Source of the DNA: Sphingomonas sp. HMP6 | GTDB lineage: Bacteria; Pseudomonadota; Alphaproteobacteria; Sphingomonadales; Sphingomonadaceae | Direction of reading: 5' to 3' | Length of the DNA: 64,000 nucleotides | NCBI RefSeq assembly: GCF_013374095.1 | Contig: NZ_AP022672.1 | Location: 1,363,501 to 1,427,500, forward strand | Shown here: positions 27,507-36,785 of the stretch, piece by piece | Layout: each line of letters starts with the position of its first letter | How positions within the stretch are numbered: position 1 is the stretch's first letter | Notes under the pieces: model-generated | The model's database searches: none | Told to the model about the DNA's origin: nothing | The model's input: only the letters and a program-made list of their open reading frames with translations | Made by a program: the position numbers and the translations under genes

Positions 27507-28391
27507 ATGGATGATGACGCGAGCGCCACAGGCATGCCGAGTGTGCGCTTCTATCGTCCCCCGCCGATGCTGCATGACTTTGTTACGTCGTTCTACGTGG
27601 TCGAAGCCCCGCGTCCGTTGCTCGACCATACACACCCCGAATGGGCGAATATTCGGCTGGTGCTTAGCGGCACGTGGCGCACCTGCCCGATCAATGGGCC
27701 CGCTGATCCGATCCGCAGTGCGACCATCTACGGCCCGACCGATCGGACGCGCCGGGTCGAGGCAGACGGCGGCATCATGATCGGCATCGGCCTAACCCCG
27801 GTCGGCTGGTTTCGCCTGATCGGTGCAGACGCGCGCGATTATGCCAACCGCGTCGGCTACCTCGGCGACGTTCTGGGGGAGGACGCCGCGACGATCGTGC
27901 CCGACCTGCTGGCTTTCCCCGACGAAGCCGCACGCATTGCCTATCTTACCGATCTGCTGGAGCACCGCATCGGCCCTCCGTCACACGACGAAGCGATGGT
28001 CCGCGCGATCCATACAGCCTTGCTTGCCAACGATTACACCAGCGTCGCCGCCCTTGCCGAGACGCTGCAGACCTCGGACCGGACGCTCCACCGCGCCTGT
28101 CTGCGCAGCTTTGGCTTTTCGGCGAAGCGGCTGCTGCGGCGGCAGCGTTTCCTGCGCGCTCTGGAGGCAACCAGCGATCATCTCGATCAGCCGTTGAGTC
28201 AGGTTTTCGGCGACGAATATTACGACCAGTCGCACTTCAACCGCGAATTCCGCCAATATATGGGCATGACACCGCTCGCCTATTTCCGCTCCCCCCGCGA
28301 GACGCTGCGCCGCGCCGCGATCGAACGGCAGCGCATGATTGGCGGGTCGCTCCAGGGGCTGCATGCACCGCGGGCAGCGGTGGTGCCTTAG
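27507..28391 (+). CDS. AraC-family transcriptional regulator
   Basis: A 294-residue protein. The N-terminal 150 residues are a sensor-like domain starting VRFYRPPPMLHDFVTSFY; the C-terminal about 100 residues hold the two AraC helix-turn-helices, with SVAALAETLQTSDRTLHRAC and YYDQSHFNREFRQYMGMTPLAYF. The effector and targets are unknown. It is divergent from the exported protein gene at 27365, whose promoter it shares, so that gene is the natural first candidate target. Confidence 0.88.
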   Translation: MDDDASATGMPSVRFYRPPPMLHDFVTSFYVVEAPRPLLDHTHPEWANIRLVLSGTWRTCPINGPADPIRSATIYGPTDRTRRVEADGGIMIGIGLTPVGWFRLIGADARDYANRVGYLGDVLGEDAATIVPDLLAFPDEAARIAYLTDLLEHRIGPPSHDEAMVRAIHTALLANDYTSVAALAETLQTSDRTLHRACLRSFGFSAKRLLRRQRFLRALEATSDHLDQPLSQVFGDEYYDQSHFNREFRQYMGMTPLAYFRSPRETLRRAAIERQRMIGGSLQGLHAPRAAVVP

Positions 28392-28447
28392 GTTGCGCGC
28401 TCGTACAGCGGAGGTTCCCAAAGTGGTGGTGAGCCACTCGTCCGCTC

Positions 28448-28645
28448 TTAACTAATCACCTCGCTATGACGCCCGCGGAAACTCTCGTGTTCACTCACAT
28501 AGCGGCTTTCCGCATTTTCCCAGCCACCAGGACATTCCTCACGGAGGAAGGTCATCATCTCGCGAATTCGTTCCACATGGTCAGACGCAACTTCGGTCAG
28601 CAATAATTCGCGCTTTGCAAAAAACCGCTTAAATAATCCCGCCAT
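28448..28645 (-). CDS. Small hypothetical protein
   Basis: 65 residues starting MAGLFKRFFAKRELL, with a basic amphipathic N-terminus and a Glu/Arg-rich helical body. No family recognised. Base composition is lower in GC than surrounding genes and the ribosome site is weak. It is the only plausible gene between the AraC regulator and the ScfR-like regulator. Confidence 0.4.
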   Translation of the reverse strand: MAGLFKRFFAKRELLLTEVASDHVERIREMMTFLREECPGGWENAESRYVSEHESFRGRHSEVIS

Positions 28646-28854
28646 CTAAAGCCCCCTAATTTTGGAAAGCCTGGGGTTCGCGTGGTTAACAACGGTTTAC
28701 GGTCTTAAGGCCTCCGCCTAATTGATGAAGAGCCAGCTGCCAACGCCAACATATGGCTATAAGGGCAGAGATCGGTCGCTCGTGATCACAGTTGGAAGAC
28801 CCACACCTGGGCGATAGCGGCCGTTTTTTCACGGATCACTGCCCTCCCCACGCC

Positions 28855-30240
28855 TCAATCCCCGCCAAACGTAAACGCGCTGACCCCGCGCTCGCGTTCG
28901 TTGAGCACCAGCGCCCGGCCAACCGGCGGCAGCGAGCGTTGCGGGCAATGGCCGCGTCCGCAGGCACGGCAGCCGAGGCCGATCGGCGTTGCCTCGCCCT
29001 TCAGATCTAGCCCGCGCGCCACCGCCATCGTGCCCCCTAATGCAGCCGCGACACCAAGCCCGACCGCGAACTCCGCCGGCACCGCACCATAGCGCCGCCC
29101 TTGCGGGGTCACCGTGCGCGCAATGGTCAACCAGCGCGTCTCGTCTTCGAGCTCAACGACCTGCACGGCAAGCGCGCCGGGCCGGTCGAACGCGGTGTGC
29201 AGCCGCCACAGCGGGCAGCGCCCGTCGGCCTCGGCGAGCGGCGATCCGCTCGCGCCCGAAAAGCGCTTCGACGCTTGCCCGGCCCGGTCGATCCGCACCA
29301 GAAAGAAGGGCAGCCCGCGCGCGCCGATCCGCTGCAGCGTTGTCAGCCGATGCGCGACCTGTTCAAACCCCGCGCCGAAGCGGCGCTGGAGCAATTCTAT
29401 GTCATACCCCGTCGCCTCGCATGCACGCAGGAAGCGGGCGTAGGGCATCATCACCGCGGCGGCGAAATAGCTGGCAAGGTGGCGGCGATAGAGCCGTTCG
29501 GCGGCGCGATCCGTGAAGCCAGCGCCTTTGGCCAGCCCGTCTATCTCCCCGCGTGCCTCGATCTGGGCAAGCTGGAACGCGACCGCGAAGGTGCGCGAGG
29601 CGGGATCGAGCGTCTCCGAAAGTTGCAATTGTCGCGCGTGGAGATCGGTGCGGCGGAGCATGTCGGGCATGACATCGACCGGCAGGACGCGGATCGTCAG
29701 TTGGTGCTTGACGCGCAAGCGCTCGGCGATCGCGCCGTAGAGATCGCCCGCGCCCAGCCGCAGTTCGTCGGCGAGCGTCTCAGCCATCGCGTCGAGATCG
29801 GCGAAATGCCCGCGCCAGCGCTCGATTTCGCGGCGCACTTCGCTCACCGGGTCGCTCGCGATGGCCGTATCGATGCCCCCTGCCCCGATCCGGTCGAACG
29901 CGCGCGCAAAGGCCTCGGCACCGCCCGGTGCGCCTGCCAGCCATTCCTCGAGTTCGTTGCGGTCGATTTCTAGATCGGCAAACATCGGATCGGCCAGCCG
30001 CCGCCGCAGTGCAGCCTCGCCCCCGCCCGGCTCGCCGGCCGCCAGCGCGCGCGGATCGAAGTCGAAACTCTCTGCTAGCCGGACGATCAGCGAGGCCGAG
30101 AGCGGGCGCTGGTTTTTCTCGACAAGGTTCAGGTAGCTCGGGCTGATCGTCAGCACCTCGGCCATAGCGGCTTGCGTCAATCCCGCCTGCCGCCGCATCC
30201 GGCGAATGGCGTGTCCGGCGAAGAGCTTGCGATCGGCCAT
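28855..30240 (-). CDS. ScfR/RamB-type regulator (XRE HTH, IrrE-like, DUF2083)
   Basis: A 461-residue short-chain fatty acyl regulator. An XRE-type HTH occupies residues about 8-62 (GLTQAAMAEVLTISPSYLNLVEKNQRP), followed by an IrrE/ImmA-like middle domain and a C-terminal DUF2083 region with a Cys cluster (GCRACGRGHCPQRS). Relatives such as Corynebacterium RamB control acetate and glyoxylate genes including aceA, which lies nearby. I prefer the ATG at 30240 (MADRKLFAG, the family start) over a GTG at 30249. It faces the acnA operon across a 290-bp gap. Confidence 0.87.
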   Translation of the reverse strand: MADRKLFAGHAIRRMRRQAGLTQAAMAEVLTISPSYLNLVEKNQRPLSASLIVRLAESFDFDPRALAAGEPGGGEAALRRRLADPMFADLEIDRNELEEWLAGAPGGAEAFARAFDRIGAGGIDTAIASDPVSEVRREIERWRGHFADLDAMAETLADELRLGAGDLYGAIAERLRVKHQLTIRVLPVDVMPDMLRRTDLHARQLQLSETLDPASRTFAVAFQLAQIEARGEIDGLAKGAGFTDRAAERLYRRHLASYFAAAVMMPYARFLRACEATGYDIELLQRRFGAGFEQVAHRLTTLQRIGARGLPFFLVRIDRAGQASKRFSGASGSPLAEADGRCPLWRLHTAFDRPGALAVQVVELEDETRWLTIARTVTPQGRRYGAVPAEFAVGLGVAAALGGTMAVARGLDLKGEATPIGLGCRACGRGHCPQRSLPPVGRALVLNERERGVSAFTFGGD

Positions 30241-30309
30241 ATGCGGCACCTCAAATACGTCGGCTCCCGCTACGGGAGCCAGAGCGACATCATGCCCTAG
30301 CTTGTGATG

Positions 30310-30449
30310 TCTTTACAAGATCACACACTGGCAAGGCACGGGTCGTACAACGCGACTTTGCGAGGATGGTGAATTGTGTGGCAGCCGCCCAAAATATCGA
30401 GGAATTGCCTGCGTACCGGATTTGTTTCGGCGCAACGTTTGTAAAGATG
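30310..30449. promoter_or_regulatory. scfR-like upstream region with paired TTGTAAAGA motifs
   Basis: TTGTAAAGA occurs on the minus strand at 30310-30318 and on the plus strand at 30439-30447, facing each other across the region in front of the ScfR-like gene. They share the TGTAA core with the inverted repeat upstream of aceA. A role as regulator binding sites is a guess. Confidence 0.3.
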
Positions 30450-30491
30450 CGACCGACAAACAGGCTTTGAGAGTTTCCTGGGGAGGAAAGG

Positions 30492-30524
30492 ATGCCCGCC
30501 GCGACTCACCCTCGCGGCGGGCAT
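30492..30524 (-). terminator. Strong hairpin ending the acnA operon
   Basis: A 13-bp perfect stem, ATGCCCGCCGCGA (30492-30504) with TCGCGGCGGGCAT (30512-30524), lies seven bases after the stop of the small membrane protein gene. Read on the minus strand it is followed by CCTTTCC, only partly T-rich. Confidence 0.7.
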
Positions 30525-30530
30525 TTCCTG

Positions 30531-30788
30531 TTACACCGTCGGCCCGATCCGACCGCGCCCGATCCGCCATAGCGTCACCAGTCCGATCGCCGCCCACGCC
30601 ACATTGAGCGAGGTCGACGGCCATGCGCCATGCCAGCCGCTATTGACGATAAAGCCTGCAGCCCCGACGACGTTCATCCACTGGAATGTCGTCGATTGGC
30701 CAGAAAGTTTCCCTGTCGAAACAAGTAGGTACGAGGCGAGGATGAGCAGCGCTGCTGCCCATCCCACGACCTCGATCGCCAGCATCAT
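30531..30788 (-). CDS. CBU_0592-like small membrane protein
   Basis: 85 residues with three hydrophobic helices starting [20 protein letters not shown]; the pattern with [18 protein letters not shown] matches the CBU_0592 family of unknown function. Two adjacent ATG codons are available (30788 and 30785), and the first overlaps the acnA stop (ATGA), so translation is probably coupled to acnA. Its association with acnA may be positional only. Confidence 0.7.
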   Translation of the reverse strand: MMLAIEVVGWAAALLILASYLLVSTGKLSGQSTTFQWMNVVGAAGFIVNSGWHGAWPSTSLNVAWAAIGLVTLWRIGRGRIGPTV

Positions 30789-33457
30789 GCGGCCAGCTTG
30801 CGCAATACGTACTGCAGGATGCCGCCGTTGAGGAAATATTCCAGCTCGTTGACGGTATCGATCCGGCAGCGCGTGAGGAAGGTTTCGACGGTGCCGTCGG
30901 CGCGGGTGAGGACGACCTCGACATCCTGACGCGGGCGGATTTCGGCGACCTTCATGATCGTGAAGGTTTCCGAACCGTCCAAGTTCAAGGTTTTGCGGTC
31001 GACGCCTTCCGCGAACTGCAGCGGCAGGACGCCCATGCCGACCAGGTTAGAGCGATGGATTCGCTCGAAACTTTCGGTGATGACCGCGCGCACGCCGAGG
31101 AGGTTGGTGCCCTTCGCCGCCCAATCGCGCGACGAACCGGTACCGTATTCCTTGCCCGCGATGACCACCAGCGGAGTGCCGTCGGCCTTGAAGCGCATCG
31201 CCGCATCGTAGATCGGCATGGTCTCGCCCTTGTACGACGACATGCCGCCTTCGACGCCCGGAACCATCTCATTTTTAATGCGAATATTCGCGAAAGTACC
31301 ACGGACCATGACGTTGTCGTTACCGCGGCGAGCACCGTAGCTGTTGAAATCGGCACGATTTACCTGGCGGTCCATCAGCCACGCGCCTGCGGGCGAATCG
31401 GCTTTGATCGAGCCTGCCGGCGAGATGTGATCGGTCGTGATCGAATCGCCCAGGATCGCCAAAGGTCGTGCTTCTACAATGTCTTGCACCGGCGCAGGCG
31501 TCATCGACATGCCGTCGAAATAGGGCGGGTTGGCGATGTAGGTCGAGGCCGGCGGCCAGGCGTAGGTGTCCGATCCTTCGATCGCGATTGCCTGCCATTT
31601 GGCGTCGCCGAGGAAGACGCTGGAATAGCGCGATTGGAACATTTCGCGGTCGATGTTCGAATCCATGACCTCGCGGATCTCCGCATTGGTCGGCCAGATG
31701 TCCTTCAGATACACGTCGGTGCCATCGGTCGCCTGACCGATCGGGGTGGTCGTGAAATCTTCGGTGACGGTGCCCTTCAAAGCATAGGCCACGACCAAGG
31801 GCGGCGAGGCCAGGAAGTTGGCGCGGACGTCTGGCGATACGCGGCCCTCAAAATTCCGATTCCCCGACAAAACCGAGGCCGCGACGATGTCGTTTTCGTT
31901 GATCGCGGCGGAGATCGGCGCGGCCAACGGCCCCGAGTTACCGATGCAGGTGGTGCAGCCGTAGCCGACGAGGTTGAAGCCGACCGCGTTGAGGTCCGAC
32001 GTGAGGCCGGCCTTGTCGAGATAGTCGGTGACCACCTGCGAACCCGGCGCGAGCGAGGTCTTCACCCACGGCTTGGGCTTGAGCCCGAACGCATTGGCTT
32101 TCCGCGCGACCAGACCGGCGGCGACGAGGACCGAGGGGTTCGACGTGTTGGTGCAGCTCGTGATCGCGGCGATCACCACGTCGCCGTCGCCAATGTCATG
32201 ATCGCGGCCCTCGACCGCGACGCGCTTGGCCGAGGCGTGGCCATAGACCTTTGCCAGATCGGCGTTGAAGGTGTCGTCGACTTCGGTGAGGATGACCTTG
32301 TCCTGCGGGCGCTTGGGTCCGGCGAGCGAGGGGACGACATTGGCCATGTCGAGCGACAGCGTGTCGGTGAAGACGGGATCGGGCGCATCGGCCAGCCGCC
32401 ACATGCCCTGCGCGCGGGCATAAGCCTCGACCAGCGCGATGTTCTCCTCGCTGCGGCCGGTGAGGCGCAGATAGGTGAGCGTGGCGTCGTCGATCGGGAA
32501 GAAGCCGCAGGTCGCGCCATATTCGGGCGCCATGTTGGCGATCGTCGCGCGATCCGCGAGCGCCAGCGCGTCGAGGCCGGGGCCGTAAAACTCGACGAAG
32601 CGCCCGACCACGCCTTTCGCGCGCAGCATCTGCGTGACGGTGAGCACGAGATCGGTCGCGGTGATGCCCTCGGCGAGGCTGCCGTGGAGCTTGAAGCCGA
32701 CGACTTCGGGGATCAGCATCGACACCGGCTGCCCGAGCATCGCGGCCTCGGCCTCGATCCCGCCGACGCCCCAGCCGAGCACGCCGAGGCCGTTGACCAT
32801 CGTGGTGTGGCTGTCGGTGCCGACGCAGGTGTCGGGATAGGCGATCTTGCTGCCGTCGGGCGCAACCGAGGACCACACCGTCTGCGCGAGGTTCTCGAGG
32901 TTGACCTGGTGGCAGATGCCGGTGCCGGGGGGCACGACCTTGAAATTGTCGAGCGCCTTCGAGCCCCATTTCAGGAACTCGTAGCGCTCGTTGTTGCGTT
33001 GATATTCGAGCTCGACATTATCGGCGAACGCCTGCGGCGTGCCGAATTCGTCGACCATCACCGAGTGATCGATCACGAGGTGGACGGGGACGAGCGGATT
33101 GATCTTCGCGGCATCGCCGCCAAGCTTGGTGATGGCATCGCGCATCGCCGCCAGATCGACCACGCAGGGGACGCCGGTGAAATCCTGCATCAGCACGCGC
33201 GCGGGGCGATATTGCACTTCGCGGTCGGACTTGCGCTCCTGCTGCCAGTCGATGATCGCCTGCACGTCCGCGGTGGTGACGGTGACGCCATCCTCGAACC
33301 GCAGCAGGTTTTCGAGCAGCACCTTCATCGAGAAGGGCAAGCGGCTGATATCCCCCAGCTTTTCCGCCGCGGTGGCGAGGCTGTAATAATCATAGCGCGC
33401 GCCGTTCACGTCGAGCGTGGTGCGGGTGCCGAGCGTATCCTGGCCGATGGCAGTCAT
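30785..33457 (-). CDS. acnA: Aconitate hydratase A
   Basis: An 890-residue aconitase that interconverts citrate and isocitrate in the TCA cycle, with a 4Fe-4S cluster. The three cluster Cys are in [10 protein letters not shown] and in [11 protein letters not shown]. Other family blocks include [23 protein letters not shown] and [10 protein letters not shown] in the swivel domain. Length matches AcnA. The ATG at 33457 ([11 protein letters not shown]) has a GGAAAGGA ribosome site; the frame upstream shows no conservation. Confidence 0.97.
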   Translation of the reverse strand: MTAIGQDTLGTRTTLDVNGARYDYYSLATAAEKLGDISRLPFSMKVLLENLLRFEDGVTVTTADVQAIIDWQQERKSDREVQYRPARVLMQDFTGVPCVVDLAAMRDAITKLGGDAAKINPLVPVHLVIDHSVMVDEFGTPQAFADNVELEYQRNNERYEFLKWGSKALDNFKVVPPGTGICHQVNLENLAQTVWSSVAPDGSKIAYPDTCVGTDSHTTMVNGLGVLGWGVGGIEAEAAMLGQPVSMLIPEVVGFKLHGSLAEGITATDLVLTVTQMLRAKGVVGRFVEFYGPGLDALALADRATIANMAPEYGATCGFFPIDDATLTYLRLTGRSEENIALVEAYARAQGMWRLADAPDPVFTDTLSLDMANVVPSLAGPKRPQDKVILTEVDDTFNADLAKVYGHASAKRVAVEGRDHDIGDGDVVIAAITSCTNTSNPSVLVAAGLVARKANAFGLKPKPWVKTSLAPGSQVVTDYLDKAGLTSDLNAVGFNLVGYGCTTCIGNSGPLAAPISAAINENDIVAASVLSGNRNFEGRVSPDVRANFLASPPLVVAYALKGTVTEDFTTTPIGQATDGTDVYLKDIWPTNAEIREVMDSNIDREMFQSRYSSVFLGDAKWQAIAIEGSDTYAWPPASTYIANPPYFDGMSMTPAPVQDIVEARPLAILGDSITTDHISPAGSIKADSPAGAWLMDRQVNRADFNSYGARRGNDNVMVRGTFANIRIKNEMVPGVEGGMSSYKGETMPIYDAAMRFKADGTPLVVIAGKEYGTGSSRDWAAKGTNLLGVRAVITESFERIHRSNLVGMGVLPLQFAEGVDRKTLNLDGSETFTIMKVAEIRPRQDVEVVLTRADGTVETFLTRCRIDTVNELEYFLNGGILQYVLRKLAA

Positions 33458-33836
33458 GCGGGTCCTTTCCCTGATGGTGCCTGACGCGGGCGCGGCGGGG
33501 AGGCGGCAGAATGCCGCGCGGGCGCGCCCGGGCTGGGCGGAAGCGAGAGTCGGAGCGGCCTTAGCGCGGGTGGGGGTTTGGGGGAAGTGGGGGGTATCGT
33601 TGCGAGAGCGGCCTGTTCGCACTTTTGAGAGTAGGCTTTAATAGGCACAGCAACGAGCTTTGAGTTCTCGTCGGCCATTTGACTAAAAAAACGCTGCGAT
33701 CTTTTCTCTCAAGGTTTTTTACCGCGTAATCAGTTAGATGGGCCGCCCCTGCTTTCCCATAGCTTGCATATCGGTGCGAGGGCGCTCAGGAAGTGACGGA
33801 GTCTGGGGCGACAGAGGTCGTGGTTGGGAGTGGCAC
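33458..33836. other. acnA-darT divergent intergenic region
   Basis: About 380 bases that must hold the acnA promoter (minus) and the darT promoter (plus). The half beside acnA is GC-rich; from about 33600 the sequence becomes AT-rich with runs of T and A, as in the toxin-antitoxin genes that follow. A TTGACT at 33679-33684 could be a -35 box for darT, but a matching -10 is not clear. No gene is supported here. Confidence 0.4.
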
Positions 33837-34550
33837 GTGCCGAAAAGATTCGTGTTCCGTCAGGTTTGCAGTCGGGACCTTCAGACCTTCCTCACGGATG
33901 GGGAGATCAGGGCGAAAAATCATTGTCACCCCCAGCGCCTTCACCAAACGTCATATGAAAATATCGTCGCCTCCCGCGGAACGCCCATGTTTTTACTCCC
34001 CCACGGAGGGGTGGTTAATGATTATGTTCCGTTCTATTTCTCTCCGCTAACCGGTTTCACATTCACAATCAGTCGCGGCAACGTGGACCTCAGAGACCCG
34101 GCGAATACCGTATTGGGAAAGGCTTCCGACGATGAGCGAATCTTTTTCGTTTGCGCGGTGGAGGCATTTGCAAACACGAACCTGCAATACTGCTTCAGCG
34201 ATCTCGCCTTAAACACTGCGGCGCCTATGCCGAAACTCGAAGCTAGCATCGCAAATCTTGAAACACACGTCGCTTGGCCCATGTTCGATGACGTACCGAT
34301 GAAGGCGCAGATTCCGGAGATCGAATATGGCGGAGTTTGCGAATATTTCGCCAGTCGTGCCTCACCCCAGAAATACCAGAATCGATCGAAACAACGGATG
34401 GCAGAGTTTTTAGTAAAAGATGCAGTGCCACTATCTCTAGTCGACTGTATCGTCACGAAAGATCAAGGAATGAAGCATCAGTTGCAGCTACTGATGGATG
34501 CGTCGCAATGGAATATTCCTATCCTAGATAAACCAGGGTGCTTTTTCTAA
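33837..34550 (+). CDS. darT: DarT DNA ADP-ribosyltransferase toxin
   Basis: A 237-residue DarT (DUF4433) toxin. Such enzymes attach ADP-ribose to thymidine in single-stranded DNA and stall replication. Supporting motifs are the N-terminal DLQTFLTDGEIRAKN, the NAD-site stretch VPFYFSPLTGFTFTI and the catalytic-Glu block RMAEFLVKDAVPLS (Glu190 by my count). The GTG at 33837 is chosen because GGGAG lies six bases before it. The stop overlaps the next start (TAATG), the usual toxin-then-antitoxin order. AT-richer codons than the flanking genes suggest horizontal acquisition. Confidence 0.88.
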   Translation: MPKRFVFRQVCSRDLQTFLTDGEIRAKNHCHPQRLHQTSYENIVASRGTPMFLLPHGGVVNDYVPFYFSPLTGFTFTISRGNVDLRDPANTVLGKASDDERIFFVCAVEAFANTNLQYCFSDLALNTAAPMPKLEASIANLETHVAWPMFDDVPMKAQIPEIEYGGVCEYFASRASPQKYQNRSKQRMAEFLVKDAVPLSLVDCIVTKDQGMKHQLQLLMDASQWNIPILDKPGCFF

Positions 34551-35587
34551 TGAGCGTCACCTTCAAAACTGGCGATATGTTCGTAGAGCCCGTGGACGCT
34601 CTGGTTAACACGGTAAATTGTGTTGGCGTTATGGGCAAAGGCGTTGCTTTGGAGTTCAAGCAGAGATGGCCTGATAACTTTAAAGCTTACAAAACGGCAT
34701 GCGACACCAAGCAGCTAGTGCCTGGCCGTATTTTTGTATACCAGATTGGCGGGTTACTTGGCTCCGATGGGCCACGTTTTCTTGTAAACTTTCCTACTAA
34801 AGCGCATTGGCGCGCGCCCTCAAAGCTGTCTTACATTGCCGATGGTTTAGATGCGTTGGTTGATGAAATCCGACACTTTGGTATAAAATCAATCGCATTG
34901 CCGCCGCTCGGTTGCGGCAATGGGGGCCTCGAATGGTCCGAGGTAAAGCCGTTGATTTTACAAAAGTTATCGAACTTGGACGGCGTAAAAGTCGTTGTTT
35001 TTTCTCCAAGGGAAACTGTGGACGAACCAGAATTTTCAGAAAGAGCCAACTTATTGATGAACCGTACGCGGGCCACCTTATTGAAGACGCTGTCTGAATT
35101 AGAAGTCCAGTTTGAGGGCGCTTTTGATCGCCTCTCGTTGCAAAAGATTGTCTATTTTCTGCAGACTCTTGGAGTAAATTTTAATTTGAGCTTCGAGCGT
35201 AATTTGTACGGGCCGTATTCTGAACCACTAAAAAAGGCCTTTGGCGCTTTAGAGCGTCACGGTATGATCTCAGGATTTTTCAACGGGGATAAACGTGCGC
35301 ACGTAACCCCTGCGGGATGCGCTGCTGCAGATGATTTTCTCCGCAGCAACGACATCGTTATCGATGAAATTGTCCAAAAGCTGGCTCGATTGATCGAGGG
35401 ATACGAAGGCCCATATGGTATGGAATTGCTATCGTCGGTCCACTGGCTTGCGGTCAATGAGAAGCGTTACCCAGTTGAAAAGGTAATTGAGGCACTACGC
35501 GAATGGAGCGAACATAAAAATTTGTTCGACGAGCCATCAATACGCGGCGCTTACCGTCGACTTACAGCCGACGGTTTGATTAGCTAA
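34550..35587 (+). CDS. darG: DarG macrodomain antitoxin
   Basis: A 345-residue antitoxin. The N-terminal macrodomain (about 1-155) carries the ADP-ribose motifs VNTVNCVGVMGKGVALEFK and LPPLGCGNGGLEW and would strip ADP-ribose from DNA. The C-terminal domain (about 175-345), with FDRLSLQKIVYFLQ and LYGPYSEPL, is the part that binds and silences DarT in studied systems. The ATG at 34550 shares one base with the darT stop codon. It is AT-richer than the genome average. A complete DarTG pair acts as a toxin-antitoxin system and phage defence. Confidence 0.9.
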   Translation: MSVTFKTGDMFVEPVDALVNTVNCVGVMGKGVALEFKQRWPDNFKAYKTACDTKQLVPGRIFVYQIGGLLGSDGPRFLVNFPTKAHWRAPSKLSYIADGLDALVDEIRHFGIKSIALPPLGCGNGGLEWSEVKPLILQKLSNLDGVKVVVFSPRETVDEPEFSERANLLMNRTRATLLKTLSELEVQFEGAFDRLSLQKIVYFLQTLGVNFNLSFERNLYGPYSEPLKKAFGALERHGMISGFFNGDKRAHVTPAGCAAADDFLRSNDIVIDEIVQKLARLIEGYEGPYGMELLSSVHWLAVNEKRYPVEKVIEALREWSEHKNLFDEPSIRGAYRRLTADGLIS

Positions 35588-35789
35588 AGGTTTTATCGCC
35601 GATCCCTTGCGTCTTAACGTTCAGCCATTCGGACAAACAGCTATCAGCCTCTGCATCTGAGTAAGTCGTATGACACAGCGACAGTGCTATCACGACCAGA
35701 CGCGGAGGCGCGTGTTCTTGCGCCCTGTCCTACAGCCCCGCCCTTGCGATAAATACCCCGCTCCTTTTCGTAACTGAAGGAGCAGGACA

Positions 35790-36602
35790 ATGGGCAGCAC
35801 CGGGGATCGCCAGACCAAGCCGCGCTGGACGGCCGACACCGAAATTGCGTTTTTGCTCGCGCTGCGGATGCACGGCACGGCGAAGGCGGCGTGTCGGGAG
35901 ATTGGGCGGCCGTTCAGCAGCGTGGCGTTTCGGCGGAAGCGCAAGCCGGACTTTGCCGCGCGGTGGCAGGCGGTGCTCGATGCGAAGCCCTGGGCGACAA
36001 TCGCCGCTGAGAAAGCGAAGCTGGCGGCGATCGATCCGGTCGATCTGGAACCCGACACGGGCGAAATGTGCAACCGCGCGCGGGTCGATGGGTGGACGCC
36101 GCTGCGGCAGCGCGCGTTCCTGCGTGCGCTGACGGCGACGGGGGAGATCGAGACGGCGTGCAAGCTCGCGCGCATCTCCAATACGGCGGTGCGGAAAGCG
36201 CGCGCGGCCTATCCGAGCTTTGCGGCGGCGTGCGAGCGGGCGATCGCCAAGGCCGAGCCGACGCTGGAGCAGATTGCGGTCGACCGCGCGATCAACGGCG
36301 TGGCCGAGCCGGTCTATCATGCCGGGCAAGTGGTGGGGCACAAGCGGCGCTATTCGGACGCGTTGATGCGCGATGCGTTGAAGCGCGAGGACGCGCGGAT
36401 GGGCACGCACAAGAGCAAGCGCGACCTGGTCGAGGAAGCGAAGGCGGCGGCGCGGCTGGCGGGCGGGTTCTTCTCGCTGCCGGCCGACGACGAGGCGGTC
36501 AATGCGTCGCTGCTGAAGAAGCTCGACGGGATGCGGCGGCGGACGCTGCGCGAGGAGCGGCTGCGGGCGGAGCGCTTGCTGGCCGACGGGCTGGTGCCGT
36601 GA
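35790..36602 (+). CDS. Phage-type homeodomain-like HTH protein (terminase small subunit-like)
   Basis: A 270-residue basic protein. Two helix-turn-helix-like units are visible: WTADTEIAFLLALRMHGTAKAACREIGR near residue 13, and TPLRQRAFLRALTATGEIETACKLARISNTAVRKARAA near residue 105. The segment AINGVAEPVYHAGQVVGHKRRYSDALM is typical of a family seen in alphaproteobacteria and their phages, similar to terminase small subunits. No large terminase or other phage gene is nearby, so this is an orphan, perhaps a prophage remnant or domesticated DNA-binding protein. The ribosome site GAAGGAGCAGGACA supports the ATG at 35790. Confidence 0.65.
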   Translation: MGSTGDRQTKPRWTADTEIAFLLALRMHGTAKAACREIGRPFSSVAFRRKRKPDFAARWQAVLDAKPWATIAAEKAKLAAIDPVDLEPDTGEMCNRARVDGWTPLRQRAFLRALTATGEIETACKLARISNTAVRKARAAYPSFAAACERAIAKAEPTLEQIAVDRAINGVAEPVYHAGQVVGHKRRYSDALMRDALKREDARMGTHKSKRDLVEEAKAAARLAGGFFSLPADDEAVNASLLKKLDGMRRRTLREERLRAERLLADGLVP

Positions 36603-36785
36603 GCGTGCTCCCCTGCCCCGCCGCCCGCGCGTACGGTGAACCCCGGATTGACACAGTTTGCCGGAGCGCTTCCATTGGCGTGCGCGGACGGCCCTGATAG
36701 GTCTGGTCGGGCGGAGGATGCCGTGGCGGCGCGGCACGCGGGGTTTGGGCGCTGGGTTTGGGCGCGGGGTTTGGGGGGACGGACT

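Noticed and set aside
31055..33484. An 809-codon open frame antisense to acnA
   Set aside because: It is the mirror of a certain gene in GC-rich DNA; the composition is Arg/Asp-rich without any domain.
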